Part shown: positions 53,001 to 62,065 of the stretch, one piece after another
Position numbering within the stretch: the first letter of the stretch is position 1
Layout: each line of letters starts with the position of its first letter
Source of the DNA: an uncultured Oscillospiraceae bacterium
GTDB taxonomy: Bacteria > Bacillota > Clostridia > Oscillospirales > Oscillospiraceae
DNA: 64,000 nucleotides
Reading direction: 5' to 3'
NCBI GenBank assembly: GCA_934667815.1
Contig: CAKUMO010000009.1
Span: forward strand, 18,488-82,487
Made by a program: the position numbers and the translations under genes
The notes under the pieces: generated by a model
What the model was told of the DNA's origin: nothing
The model's input: only the letters and a program-made list of their open reading frames with translations
Database searches by the model: none

Positions 53001-56000
53001 TGCGCTCACGCAGTAGCTCTGATCCATGGTCAGGTCAAGCGTGTTAGCGGAAACATCCACGGTGCGGCCGTTGAGCTTGACGCTCTTGAGCTGATAGCCG
53101 CTATCCGGCGTAAACGTGACCTTGACAGCCTCGTCCGCAGTATGCTGGGTCTGTCCCTCGGGAGAGACCGTGCCGCCCTCGCCTGCCAGCGTGGTCAGAA
53201 CGATGCTGCCGGAGGCCGTGCCGGGCACGGTGAGCTTGGCGTTGTCGATTGCAACATTGCCTGCGCCGTTCGGTACCGTCTTATAGTAACGGAAAGCAAA
53301 CTGCACACCGGCGGTCTGATAGGCCGCGGGAACGTCAATCTCGGCAGTACCGGTCTGGAAATAGTCGGAACCGTTTTCCACGTCGTTCTTTGCATTCCAG
53401 ATGGCGCTCCAGGTTTTGCCGCCGTCGGTAGAAGCCTCGACCGTGAGGGTCATCTTGCCACTGTAAAGCGCGTTGCGGGCAAAGCCGTAATTGAAGGAAA
53501 GCTTCGCCGCCTTGCCGGTCAGATCGACCACAGGGGAGATAAGCAGCTCGTCCTGCTTCGCACCGCCGGACCAGCTCTCCTCATCGTATTCGTCGGGATC
53601 CACGATTGCCTGCTTGTCCGCAGTACCGGTAGAAACATAGGTATTGCGTGCCTGATGCCAAGCATAATAGCCGCTGTTGGTCTTTTTGACCGTCCAGCCC
53701 TGTCCCGGGAAGTCGGCAGCATCAAAATTGTTGTCAAAGAGCGCAATTTCGCCGCCGGTCTGTGCCTGCTTGAAGGTCACGGAGATCGCATGATCCTGAC
53801 CGACACGCTCGAAGGTATAGTAGCTGATCGGGCCCTGATCGACGCCGTCGACCCGAACGTTCTCAATCTCATAACCCTCATTTGCAGCAATGGTAAAGGT
53901 CTTGCTGGTGCCCTTCTTGACGAGCGTCTTGCCCTCGGGCGTGATGGTACCGCCCTCGCCTGCCGTGGCATTGACCTCGATGTAATCCTCACGGACATCG
54001 GAGTAGAGCACGACATTGTCAAGGTCGAGCGCAGAGCCGCCCTTGCCGGTATAGACAAACGCGAAGCGCAGATTCTTGCTGTTCTGGAACTTTTCGGGGA
54101 TCGTGACCTTAGCCTGCGTCTTTGTCCACGCGGTGAACAGGCCGGAATCGCGCTGGAGGTTCCAGATCTCCTCCCAGTTCGTTCCGTCGTCGGAGGCCAT
54201 GACCAAGAGGTTGCAGTGCTTATATTCGACGGTATACCAATAGGTGGTGTAGAAATCGAAGATCATGTGCGTCTCGGTCTCCACGCCGCTCAGATCGGTC
54301 GTGCGGGAATAGAGCCACTCGTTTTGCTGATAATCGTCGTCGTAGTCAATGGAGGCGGTGTAGTCCTCGCCGTAGTCCTCGCCGCGATACCAGGTATTCG
54401 GCGAGCCGCTCTTGGACTCAACGCTCCAACCGTCGGGGAGCCATGCGTCGTTGAAGTTTTCCGTCCAGAGGATGTCCGTCGGGACGATGGTCGCATGATC
54501 GTCGGGGTTGCCGGGAACCTTGACGTTGTAGCTCTTGGAGTTTCCGGCGTAGTCATGCACGATCATACCGATGGTCTCGCCCATGCCGGTCACGTCGTAC
54601 TGCTCGACATGGCTGGTCATACCGGGCTTCATCTCACCGAAGCCCTGCTGACCGTAGAGCATCTCGTGGTTGGCCACATTGTAGAAGATGACCGCCGCGA
54701 CATACTGGTTGTCCGTCACGTCGAAGTTCAGGTAGTAGCGGCCCTCGGACTCGGTGACCTTCAGGTTCTTGGCCTCCGGTTCCTCGGTATCGACTGTAAT
54801 GGGGAATTCCCAGGAACTCTTGAGGTTCTTGCTGCCGCCGTCGCCGTAAGGCAGGGTCGCCTCGATGCGGACGGTCGCCTTGGTATTATTGGGCAGCTTG
54901 GAATTGTGCGCATCGGTGCCGTACCACGGCGCGATGCCGTCATATTCCGCGTCAACGCCTGCGGGCGCGATGCGGTAATAGTCGTAGCTGTAAATGGACT
55001 TGGCAACATAGTCGCAGACCTTGCTGTAATATACCTCGCCGTTTTTACCGGTAATGGTATACTTCAGGCTCTTTGTGTTGCGCAGCAGGCCCGTGTAGAT
55101 GCCCGTCAGACTGTCCTTAAAGTCGTCGTCGTTAGGCGAAATAGCGTTGCGGTCGGCAAGGTAAGGAACCTTTGCGTAGCTGTTCTCGCCGATGTAGGTA
55201 TCGACCGTGTTCTCGCTGGAGGAGGAGAATGCGGTGTTCATATACGCCTGCGCCTTGCTGGACGAGCCGTCAAGAGTCTCCCAGTAGTCGGTAGAGTCCA
55301 TGATCGGCGCAACCGTCCAGTCGCCGTAGAACGCAAGGAAAGGCACGCCCAGATCGATGGAATCGGCCAGCTCACCGCCGTCCTTGTCCACCTGCGTCAG
55401 GGTAACAAAGCCGTCCACGAACGCGCCGTTGGTAAACGCGGCCATCTGAGAAGGATCGGTCAGCGTGACGGTCACGGTGACGTCGGCAGTCTTTCCGGCA
55501 GCCACGGCAACGCGGTTGTTCTCGCAGTTCGTGGTGAAGGTGTGTGCCAGTTCAATGGCGCTCTCGCTCGAGGTCACGAACTTCTCGTTATCGCTGTTTT
55601 CATAGACCGTCGTGCCGTCCGAAAGGACGATGGGCTTGATGTTATAATAGAGCGTCTCGTCGCCGGTGTTATGTACCGTGAAGCGCATGGTATACACGCC
55701 GGTCTTTTCCGGATCGTCCTTCAGCTCGAGCTTCGGACGCTGCTGCCCCCCAACGGAGAGATAGCCCTTGGTGTTCACGGCGTCGGCAATGCTCATCAAG
55801 CCTGCGCCCTGTTTGCGCGGAGAATAGGCATGGCCGTTTTCATCATAAAGAATGTGTGCCGTGCTCATGAGCAGGGTATCGGTCAGGTGCTTGCGCTCGC
55901 CCGCATCGGTCACGCCGCGCGCCTTGAGGGCCTGCTGCACGATGGCCATGCCGCCCGCAACGTGCGGGGACGCCATGGACGTGCCGTCCATGCTCTCATA

Positions 56001-57767
56001 GTCGTTGCCGGGAACCGCGGCATAGATACCGGCGCCGGGAGCAGTGATCTCCGGCTTGAGCACCAGCTCGGTCGTCGCACCCCAGGAGGAGAAGTCGGCC
56101 ATGCCGGTGATGGGAGATTCCACAGTGTCGTCGAAGGCGGAGACGGTCAGGGTCTTGGTCTCCTGCTTCTTCATGTATTCGCCGGCCGCCTGAGAGATGA
56201 ATGCGCTGGGCATCTCCCAGTTGGAAATGGACATGTAAAGCATGCCCGGCGTATTGTTGTAAACCAGCATGCCGATCGCGCCTGCGGTCTTGGCATTGTC
56301 CATCTTGGCCTGATAGTAGATGCCGCCGCGTTCGACAAGGGCGATCTTTCCATTGACATCGACCTTGGCAAAGTCCTCGGCCGTGCCCGTGCCGGGAACG
56401 ACGGCGTATTCCATTTCGCCCTTCTTGGCAAGCGTGCGCAGAGCGATGGCATTTGCATCCTCACTGACCAGTGCGGAGTCCTGATAGGCGATCTTCTTCT
56501 CACCCACGGTGATGAAGGGGCTGGTCACCATGGCATTGCTGACCGCCGCGACGGACATGGACTCTGCATAGGTGGAAGGCTCACTGCTCAGGCCGTAGTC
56601 CGGGTTGGTCGCAAGTGCCTTGCCGCCGAACGCATCGCCGTAGGCCGCGCTGTAAGCGTTGCCCGCTGCAACCGCGAGGGACGTGCCGCTTTCGCCGACC
56701 TTTTCAAAGACATTCAGCAGATTCTTTGTCCACTCGTCCTCGGTGTCGTAGTCAACATAGCCCGCGTCGGAGCCAAGGCTCAGGTTGGCGACATCGACGC
56801 CCAGCGCGATGCAGTCCTCGAGCGCACAGAGAATGTCGGAATAGGACGCGCCGCCGGAGGATTTGAATACGTTCATATTGACGATCTGTGCCTCGGGCGC
56901 AACACCCATGACCTCGTCATTAATTCCCGTGCAGCCCGCTGCGGTGGAGGCGACGTGCGTGCCGTGGCTGCTCTTGGTTCCGGGCGAGCCGTCCTTGTCC
57001 TTGTCGCCGTAGTCAAACTGGAACGGGAACTTCGCACTCTTGTAGAGATCCTCGGCGTTCAGGCCGGAAACGATCTCGGTTGCCTGGAACTTCTTGTTTG
57101 CAAGAAGCTGTTTCAGGCCGTCCTTGGTCAGGGACGGAGAAGTCGGTTCCTTGGAGAAGATCTTGTGCGTCATATCGACGCCGGTGTCCAGAATCGCAAT
57201 GAGCATTCCCTCACCGTTGAAGCCGGTCTTGTTGTACAGGCCGCCGCCGATCATTTGGTTGCTGTTGGCGGTTGTAGGAACCAGCTCAAAAGTCGGAGAA
57301 ATGAACGCTGATTCCACGAAGCTCAATTCGCGGATCTTCTGATACTCTCCGTAGGTCACGGTCGTGGAGAAGCCGTTAAAGAGCGTCGTATACTGATGCT
57401 CCGGCTCCACCCGCGCACCGTCAAGTGCCTGCGTGGAAATTTTCTTTGCAACCTTCTCCTGCGTTTTCAGCATGGAGCGGATCTTGGAAGCCGCCGTCGG
57501 TGCGGCGGTGGTGTTGTCCACCACGACGATGATCTCGACCTCGTCGTCCTCGCCGTAGCGAGGTATGGAGTCCAGCTGGATCTTGCCGTCTCTGTCCCGG
57601 CTGCCTTGGATGACCTGTTTTGCGACATCATTCGCGATGTTCGCCACAGTGGTTTCCGTCAGTGCAGCGCTGTCGGTCTCAGAGACAGCAAAAGCCGTAC
57701 CGGGAATGAGCGCCAGCAGCATGACCAGCGTCAAGACCCATGCACAGCAGCGTTTAAATGCTGTCAT
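50019..57767 (-). CDS. Giant secreted subtilisin-like protease (S8) with wall-sorting signal
   Basis: The ~2,582-residue product has a signal peptide (ends TAFA, ~27) and a propeptide (~75-165). The S8 catalytic triad is D194 (ILDTGVD), H268 (SSHGTHVAS) and S597 (DGTSMASPHVAGG), with an inserted PA domain at ~450-545. Then come C5a-peptidase-like beta domains to ~1090. Four choice-of-anchor-J/MAM-like domains begin near 1100, 1340, 1597 and 1852, alternating with InlB-B-like repeats (EGGTITPEG). Seven 51-residue Cys repeats (~2050-2406), an Ig-like domain, and the C-terminal TPTTGD, membrane helix and RKKNSHKDEK follow. It should be wall-attached and degrade extracellular proteins. AGGAGGAACTCGAG precedes the ATG at 57767. 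Confidence 0.9.
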   Translation of the reverse strand: MTAFKRCCAWVLTLVMLLALIPGTAFAVSETDSAALTETTVANIANDVAKQVIQGSRDRDGKIQLDSIPRYGEDDEVEIIVVVDNTTAAPTAASKIRSMLKTQEKVAKKISTQALDGARVEPEHQYTTLFNGFSTTVTYGEYQKIRELSFVESAFISPTFELVPTTANSNQMIGGGLYNKTGFNGEGMLIAILDTGVDMTHKIFSKEPTSPSLTKDGLKQLLANKKFQATEIVSGLNAEDLYKSAKFPFQFDYGDKDKDGSPGTKSSHGTHVASTAAGCTGINDEVMGVAPEAQIVNMNVFKSSGGASYSDILCALEDCIALGVDVANLSLGSDAGYVDYDTEDEWTKNLLNVFEKVGESGTSLAVAAGNAYSAAYGDAFGGKALATNPDYGLSSEPSTYAESMSVAAVSNAMVTSPFITVGEKKIAYQDSALVSEDANAIALRTLAKKGEMEYAVVPGTGTAEDFAKVDVNGKIALVERGGIYYQAKMDNAKTAGAIGMLVYNNTPGMLYMSISNWEMPSAFISQAAGEYMKKQETKTLTVSAFDDTVESPITGMADFSSWGATTELVLKPEITAPGAGIYAAVPGNDYESMDGTSMASPHVAGGMAIVQQALKARGVTDAGERKHLTDTLLMSTAHILYDENGHAYSPRKQGAGLMSIADAVNTKGYLSVGGQQRPKLELKDDPEKTGVYTMRFTVHNTGDETLYYNIKPIVLSDGTTVYENSDNEKFVTSSESAIELAHTFTTNCENNRVAVAAGKTADVTVTVTLTDPSQMAAFTNGAFVDGFVTLTQVDKDGGELADSIDLGVPFLAFYGDWTVAPIMDSTDYWETLDGSSSKAQAYMNTAFSSSSENTVDTYIGENSYAKVPYLADRNAISPNDDDFKDSLTGIYTGLLRNTKSLKYTITGKNGEVYYSKVCDYVAKSIYSYDYYRIAPAGVDAEYDGIAPWYGTDAHNSKLPNNTKATVRIEATLPYGDGGSKNLKSSWEFPITVDTEEPEAKNLKVTESEGRYYLNFDVTDNQYVAAVIFYNVANHEMLYGQQGFGEMKPGMTSHVEQYDVTGMGETIGMIVHDYAGNSKSYNVKVPGNPDDHATIVPTDILWTENFNDAWLPDGWSVESKSGSPNTWYRGEDYGEDYTASIDYDDDYQQNEWLYSRTTDLSGVETETHMIFDFYTTYWYTVEYKHCNLLVMASDDGTNWEEIWNLQRDSGLFTAWTKTQAKVTIPEKFQNSKNLRFAFVYTGKGGSALDLDNVVLYSDVREDYIEVNATAGEGGTITPEGKTLVKKGTSKTFTIAANEGYEIENVRVDGVDQGPISYYTFERVGQDHAISVTFKQAQTGGEIALFDNNFDAADFPGQGWTVKKTNSGYYAWHQARNTYVSTGTADKQAIVDPDEYDEESWSGGAKQDELLISPVVDLTGKAAKLSFNYGFARNALYSGKMTLTVEASTDGGKTWSAIWNAKNDVENGSDYFQTGTAEIDVPAAYQTAGVQFAFRYYKTVPNGAGNVAIDNAKLTVPGTASGSIVLTTLAGEGGTVSPEGQTQHTADEAVKVTFTPDSGYQLKSVKLNGRTVDVSANTLDLTMDQSYCVSAEFETIPDVPTVYFENDFESIAGDSFPFHGWKVKTTDSTNNGYFTWKQYGYYGSAWSDSKHAYITNDWNGVKQDELLISPAVDLSGTRDAVLSFEYAYGVYGAKNKTYTATVEASVDGGQTWKAIWNFQDSYTGQSGSVITGSAEVKIPADYAVSGAQFAFHYVNKNDDTGQLAIDNVKLKAVQDGPVAAQYTITAQAGEGGTITPNGEVSVKEGASQTFEIKAASGYKIADVLVDGQSVGVVETYTFENVTAAHTISAGFKLGAVEFDNDFEQDDFPGHGWTVKSTHTDPACTWYVGTNRNLNTTRQARIDLDYLYDDSGDSWSVHEVQPASTGSDKAQDEYLISPAVDLTGKSATLSFDYLLHRSTLFQGVYKFTVEASTDGGKTWNVVWNAAELPNPGGWNLKGPAEITVPEEYLTAGTQFAFHFAKKARTYYTDNDCWNAIDNIKLTYGSSGPCADGHTLVAHAEEPATCTEPGKKAYWSCEVCGKLFLDAEGKNETTADALVIPAAGHNLDKLEGTPATCTEPGKKEAWKCSVCQKLFADSEGKNETTEDARVIPAKGHNLEGVAEIPASCTATGTKAYWKCLDCNKLFSDSEGKNETSFEALTIPAKGHSLTEVKEVPATCTETGKKAYWKCEVCQKIFSDAEGKNETTEAELVIPASGHKLYKIAGKPATCNEPGVKEHWQCSVCKKLFSDSEGKNETTEAELVIEANGHKLTEVKGAPATCTESGKKAYWKCSVCQKIFSDAEGKNETTEAELIIEAKGHKLTEVKEVPATCTETGKKAYWKCEVCQKIFSDSEGKNETTEAELVIEASGHDFTVKTVSEKTLRSAATFAEKATYWYTCSACGALSDTLYFEDGEVLKHEIKGDESWTKGTKTGVTITVDDDSVTGVQIDGKALSDADYTLEGKKLTIKAEVLEKLFVGKHTVTVTFEAGSAECSLTVKVKAATPTTGDETSIGWLIALTAIAGCGIIALILVLVIRKKNSHKDEK
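50550..51620 (-). repeat. Seven in-frame 153-bp repeats with three cysteines each
   Basis: Each unit encodes 51 residues of the form HxLxxxxxxPATCTExGKKAYWKCxVCxK(L/I)FxDxEGKNETTEAxLVIxAxG. The spacing from the first to the end of the last unit is exactly 7 x 153 bp. Each unit has one Cys before and a CxxC after an aromatic turn, which could bind a metal or form disulfides. The units are alike but not identical. Confidence 0.9.
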
Positions 57768-57832
57768 CTCGAGTTCCTCCTCAAAAGCTTTGTCCAAAGC
57801 GGCGCACAAACCGCCACTTTAAACTTAAGAAT

Positions 57833-57861
57833 ATTATACCGCCGGCAAATAACGTCTTCAA
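57833..57861 (-). promoter_or_regulatory. Promoter of the subtilase gene
   Basis: On the minus strand TTGAAG (57861-57856), a 17-bp spacer and TATAAT (57838-57833) lie 66 bp before the ATG. The leader contains a small stem (GGCG/CGCC). The rest of 57862-58019 shows nothing clear apart from AT-rich sequence. Confidence 0.65.
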
Positions 57862-58019
57862 TGAACAGATCAGACAATTTTCTTTGCGACATGTCAATAA
57901 ATTTGGACATTTTTAACAAATTATATCGTTATTTGTTTCCGGTCTGTGGACGGCCAGCCGCGGCGCGTAGACTTCGCGGCCACTTACCCGAATAAACGCT
58001 CGCCGTATGCGCATAAAAA

Positions 58020-58056
58020 CTCCCCCTGTCCGTAGGGTTTTTACGGTCAGGGGGAG
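58020..58056 (-). terminator. Terminator of the recR operon
   Basis: The stem CTCCCCCTGxCCGTA / TACGGxCAGGGGGAG (one mismatch) is followed on the minus strand by TTTTT, directly after recR. Confidence 0.88.
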
Positions 58057-58063
58057 ATCAAAT

Positions 58064-58666
58064 CTAGTTGATCTCGCGGCGGCCCTCCAGCGCACGCAGG
58101 AGCGTCACCTCGTCAGCATATTCAAGCTGGCTGCCCACGGGGATGCCGTAGGCCAGACGCGTCACGCGCACCTCCATCGGCCGCAGCAGACGCGAGATGT
58201 ACATTGCCGTAGCTTCACCCTCGGTATCGGGGTTCGTAGCCATGATAACCTCGCGCACATTGCCCTCGGCCACGCGCGCCAGCAGCTCGCGGATGCAGAT
58301 GTCGTCCGGGCCGATGTGGTTGAGCGGCGAAATCACACCGTGCAGCACATGGTACACGCCGTTGAATTCCCTTGCACGCTCCATGGCGATCACATCTTTC
58401 GGCTCGGCTACGACGCAGATGACGCCGTGGTCGCGCTCCTCATTGTCGCAAATCGGGCAAATATCCTTGTCCGTCAGATTGCGACAGACCGGGCAAAGAT
58501 GCACCGACCGCTTCGCCGCAACAATGGCATCGGTAAACTCCTGCGCTTCCTCCTCGGGAACCGAGAGCAGGTAGAACGCAAGCCGCTGTGCGGTCTTGCC
58601 GCCGATGCCGGGCAGCTTGGCAAACTGTTCCGTCAGCCGCTCCAAAGCGGCGGGAAAATAACGCAT
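58064..58666 (-). CDS. recR: Recombination mediator RecR
   Basis: The 200-residue protein has the RecR order: N-terminal helix-hairpin-helix (LTEQFAKLPGIGGKTAQRLAFYLL), a four-cysteine zinc finger (CPVCRNLTDKDICPIC), a Toprim domain (GVICVVAEPKDVIAMERA) and a C-terminal GSQLEYADEVTLLRALEGR. With RecF/RecO it loads RecA at gapped DNA. It follows ybaB by one base, the standard dnaX-ybaB-recR order. Confidence 0.97.
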   Translation of the reverse strand: MRYFPAALERLTEQFAKLPGIGGKTAQRLAFYLLSVPEEEAQEFTDAIVAAKRSVHLCPVCRNLTDKDICPICDNEERDHGVICVVAEPKDVIAMERAREFNGVYHVLHGVISPLNHIGPDDICIRELLARVAEGNVREVIMATNPDTEGEATAMYISRLLRPMEVRVTRLAYGIPVGSQLEYADEVTLLRALEGRREIN

Positions 58667-58667
58667 C

Positions 58668-59012
58668 TCAGAACAGGCCGCCGAGGTTCAGTCCGCCGGT
58701 GAGCTTGGACATATTCTGCGCGGCTTCGGCCTCGCCCTTACGCATAGCCTCGTTGACTGCCGCAACAACCATGTCCTGAAGCATTTCCACGTCCTCGGGA
58801 TCGACCGCTTCGGGATTGATCGTCAGACTGAGCAGCTCGTGCTTGCCGTTGACGACCGCCTTGACCATGCCGCCGCCCGCCGTAGCGTCGTACTCCTTGC
58901 TCTCCATTTCCTCCTGCATTTTCAGCATGTCCTGCTGCATTTTCTGCGCCTGCTTGATCATGTTCATGTTCATGCCGCCGCCCATACCGCCGCGGTATCC
59001 GCCTTTTGCCAT
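58668..59012 (-). CDS. ybaB: YbaB/EbfC nucleoid-associated protein
   Basis: The 114-residue protein has a Gly/Met-rich start (MAKGGYRGGMGGGMNMN), then the YbaB core MIKQAQKMQQDMLKMQEEM and the dimer strands MVKAVVNGKHELLSLTINPEAV. It binds DNA as a tweezer-like dimer. Its place between dnaX and recR is the conserved one. Confidence 0.95.
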   Translation of the reverse strand: MAKGGYRGGMGGGMNMNMIKQAQKMQQDMLKMQEEMESKEYDATAGGGMVKAVVNGKHELLSLTINPEAVDPEDVEMLQDMVVAAVNEAMRKGEAEAAQNMSKLTGGLNLGGLF

Positions 59013-59027
59013 CGTTCAAAACTCCTT

Positions 59028-60641
59028 TTATTTAATGTCAACTATATCGGGATGCTCCGCGCCGAAGCGCAGGAGCTTGTCAAACTCTCCGCTCTGCTGC
59101 GGCGCTGCGCCGCCCTTCTGCACCTGCACGGCGACCGGCCGCCCGAGCAGCGCCGCCGCCTTTTCCGAAACCGCCTGCAAGACATTCGGCTTATCCACAA
59201 TGCCGAGTGTAAAATCGTCGCTTGCGACCAGCAGCAGCCGGTCGCCCGTGAGTATGCCCTGTAAGGGCGCGTTTTCCGCCGTACTGAACATTCCCATCGC
59301 GGGCGGCTTAAGGCTCGTGCGCAGGCGTTCGACCAGCTCCGGCCAGAAGCCCGCCGGTGCGGCGGGCGGCGCACTGCGCTGCTCATTGGGATTCTCCGGC
59401 GGAATGTCGGAATCATCCGGAGGAGGCGGCGCATCGTCGTCCCATGGCAGCGCTTGCTCCTGCTGCTGCGGTGCAGCGGCAAGGGTAAGCTGACCGCTGG
59501 CGAGCTTTTCCTCCAGACGGCTCAGCCGCGCGTTGAGCGACTGCACATCCATGGCAGCCTCCGGTTCGCACAGACGGATGAGGCACAGCTCGGCATCCAC
59601 GCGCCGGTTCGTGCTGATGTTGAAGCCCACGGCAGCGTCGCGCAGGATACTTGCCGTGCGCAGCAGCTCGCCCACGCTCCAAAGCGGCAGCAGCTCCTTG
59701 AGTTCGCCGGGCGTGCAGATGCTCGTGACCTGCCCTGCCGCATCCTTGGGCGCGGTCTTGCAGATCAGAAGGTCGCGCGCCACGGCGCACAGCTCGTTGA
59801 GCATGGCCGCAAGATCCTTGCCCTCGACATACTGTCCGTTGAACACGGAGAGCGCCTCTGCCGTATCATGCTTAGCAATCGCGCGCAGCATCGCAGCCGT
59901 CGCCCTTGCTCCGGCAATGCCCAGCGTGCGGCACACCTGATCGACCGTGACGGACTCCGTCGTGGCAGAGGCGCACTGGTCGAGCAGACTGACCGCGTCG
60001 CGCAGGCCGCCGTCGGCCAGCCGTGCCAGAAAGGCCGCCGCATCCGGCTCCAGCGAAATGTGCTCCTGATAGGCGATATAGTTCAGCCGCGCGGTGATGT
60101 CCGCAGGCGTGATGCGCCGGAAGGAGAAGCGCTGGCAGCGCGAAAGAATCGTCGCCGGGATGGATTGCAGCTCCGTCGTGGCCAATATGAACAGCAGATG
60201 CGCAGGCGGCTCCTCAATGATCTTCAGAAGCGCGTTGAACGCGCTCGTCGAGAGCATGTGCACCTCGTCGATGATATACACGCGCGTACTGACCTCCGAG
60301 GGCGTGAACTGCGCGTCGTCGCGCAGAGCGCGGATGCTGTCAACGCCGTTATTCGAGGCCGCGTCGATCTCGAGCACGTCCATGCACGCGCCGGAGTCGA
60401 TGCTCCGGCAGGCCGCACAGTGGTTGCAGGGATTACCGTCAATGGGGTGCTCACAGTTGACGGCCTTGGCCAGAATCTTCGCGCAGCTCGTCTTGCCCGT
60501 GCCGCGCGTGCCGGTGAACAGATAAGCGTGGCTCAGGTGCCCGGTAAGGATCTGATTTTTCAGCGTCTGCGTGATGCTGAGCTGCCCGACCACATCGTCA
60601 AAGCTCTGCGGGCGATATTTGCGATAAAGCGCCTGATACAT
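59028..60641 (-). CDS. dnaX: DNA polymerase III subunits gamma/tau
   Basis: The 537-residue clamp-loader ATPase starts MYQALYRKYRPQSFDDVVGQ. It has Walker A GTRGTGKTS (~45-52), a zinc site with CEHPIDGNPCNHCAAC, Walker B IIDEVHML and the sensor ATTELQSIPATILSRCQRF. The C-terminal tau-type region (from ~375) is Pro-rich and less conserved. It loads the sliding clamp at the replication fork. No obvious slippery A run for a gamma-length frameshift was noticed. Confidence 0.96.
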   Translation of the reverse strand: MYQALYRKYRPQSFDDVVGQLSITQTLKNQILTGHLSHAYLFTGTRGTGKTSCAKILAKAVNCEHPIDGNPCNHCAACRSIDSGACMDVLEIDAASNNGVDSIRALRDDAQFTPSEVSTRVYIIDEVHMLSTSAFNALLKIIEEPPAHLLFILATTELQSIPATILSRCQRFSFRRITPADITARLNYIAYQEHISLEPDAAAFLARLADGGLRDAVSLLDQCASATTESVTVDQVCRTLGIAGARATAAMLRAIAKHDTAEALSVFNGQYVEGKDLAAMLNELCAVARDLLICKTAPKDAAGQVTSICTPGELKELLPLWSVGELLRTASILRDAAVGFNISTNRRVDAELCLIRLCEPEAAMDVQSLNARLSRLEEKLASGQLTLAAAPQQQEQALPWDDDAPPPPDDSDIPPENPNEQRSAPPAAPAGFWPELVERLRTSLKPPAMGMFSTAENAPLQGILTGDRLLLVASDDFTLGIVDKPNVLQAVSEKAAALLGRPVAVQVQKGGAAPQQSGEFDKLLRFGAEHPDIVDIK

Positions 60642-60664
60642 TTCCGTTCACCTCTGCGTGGCTT

Positions 60665-62065
60665 TTAATTCTTCGCTTCGTAGAAAACCTTCATGCCCTT
60701 AAAGGTCATATAAGTGTCGAGCTTCGAGACCAGCTCCATCGGCGCATGCATGGAAAGCACAGGCACGCCCGCGTCCACGGTCTCGATGTTGCGGTTAGCC
60801 ATATAGCACGCGACCGTGCCGCCGCCGCCCTGATCGACCTTGCCCAGCTCGCCAGTCTGCCAGATGACATCCTGCTCAGAGAACAGCTTGCGGACGTAGG
60901 CCATGACCTCGGCAGCCGCATCAGAGCTGCCGGACTTACCGCGTGCGCCGGTGTACTTGAAAATGCCGGTGCCATAATTGATCTTGGTGTTGTTGCTCTT
61001 GTCGCAGGTCTCGGCGTAGAGCGGGTCGAAGGCATTGCTCACGTCGGCCGACAGGCAGAAGGACTTTTCAAAGCAGCGGCGCAGCTCTGCGCCCGCTGCG
61101 GCGCAAAGGTCGCCCATAAAGGTCTCAAAATAGTCGCTCTGCATACCGGAAATGCCCTGTGAGCCGATTTCCTCCTTGTCCGCAAGAACGCAGACGGCGG
61201 TCTTTTCGGGCATGTCCAGATCCAGCATCGGGCGGAACGCGGCGTAGGCGCACACGCGGTCGTCATGGCCATAGGCGGCGATGAGGCTGCGGTCAAAGCC
61301 CACCTCGCGGGCACGGCCTGCGGGCACCATGGTCAGCTCGGCAGAGAGGAAATCCTCCTCGGTGATGCCGTACTTCTCATGCAGCAGGCACATAACGGCA
61401 AACTTCACGCGGTCGCCGCCCTCGTCGTCCGTCAGGGGGCGGCTGCCCAGCAGCACGCGCAGGTTTTCACCCGTCACGCCCTCTGCCAGCGTCTTTTTCA
61501 TCTGGTCGGCGGAAAGATGCACCAGAAGATCGGTCACGCAGAAGATGGGATCACTCTCGTCTTCGCCCACGGTTACGGAAACAACCGTTCCGTCTTTCTT
61601 TGCGACAACGCCGTGGATGGCCAGAGGTGTGGTCGTCCACTGATATTTCTTAATACCGCCGTAATAATGCGTCTTGAAATACGCCATTTCGCAGTCCTCG
61701 TACAGCGGATTCGGCTTGAGATCAAGGCGCGGAGAGTCGATGTGCGCGGCGCAGATGTGTGTACCCTCGTTCAAAGACTGCTTGCCGACGACGGCAAAGA
61801 TCACGCTCTTTTTGTGGTTGTTACCATAGACGCGGTCGCCGGGCTTGAGCTGCATGCCGGGCACCAGCGGCTGAAAGCCGGCCTTTTCGGCCTCTGCGAT
61901 CGTCCACTCAACGGCCTCACGCTCAACCTTGCAGGTGCTGATAAAATCGATATAGTCCTTGCAGTACGGCTCCATTTCCGCGAGGTCTGCCTCGCTGATG
62001 CGGTCATAGCCGTTCTTCGGCGCAAAGAGGACCTCCTTGCGCAGCTCGTCGTATTTGTTGCTCAT
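60665..62065 (-). CDS. M18-family aminopeptidase (internal start within the coaE frame)
   Basis: The 466-residue zinc aminopeptidase has M18 features: the histidine-aspartate ligand motif in CAAHIDSPRLDLKPNP, the glutamate pair in VCVLADKEEIGSQG, an aspartate in SADVSNAFDP, and the C-terminal histidine in GVPVLSMHAPMELVSKLD. These enzymes remove N-terminal residues (often Asp/Glu or hydrophobic) from peptides in the cytoplasm. GAAAGGAG lies exactly eight bases before the ATG at 62065, a strong sign of independent initiation in spite of the open upstream frame. Confidence 0.9.
   Translation of the reverse strand: MSNKYDELRKEVLFAPKNGYDRISEADLAEMEPYCKDYIDFISTCKVEREAVEWTIAEAEKAGFQPLVPGMQLKPGDRVYGNNHKKSVIFAVVGKQSLNEGTHICAAHIDSPRLDLKPNPLYEDCEMAYFKTHYYGGIKKYQWTTTPLAIHGVVAKKDGTVVSVTVGEDESDPIFCVTDLLVHLSADQMKKTLAEGVTGENLRVLLGSRPLTDDEGGDRVKFAVMCLLHEKYGITEEDFLSAELTMVPAGRAREVGFDRSLIAAYGHDDRVCAYAAFRPMLDLDMPEKTAVCVLADKEEIGSQGISGMQSDYFETFMGDLCAAAGAELRRCFEKSFCLSADVSNAFDPLYAETCDKSNNTKINYGTGIFKYTGARGKSGSSDAAAEVMAYVRKLFSEQDVIWQTGELGKVDQGGGGTVACYMANRNIETVDAGVPVLSMHAPMELVSKLDTYMTFKGMKVFYEAKN

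Noticed and set aside
51723..57311. 1,862-codon open frame on the plus strand opposite the subtilase gene, plus one of 578 codons at 49905-51641
   Set aside because: The frames lie antisense to a gene with an intact catalytic triad and domains. The predicted protein has no recognisable domains, and high-GC codon use commonly keeps the opposite frame open.
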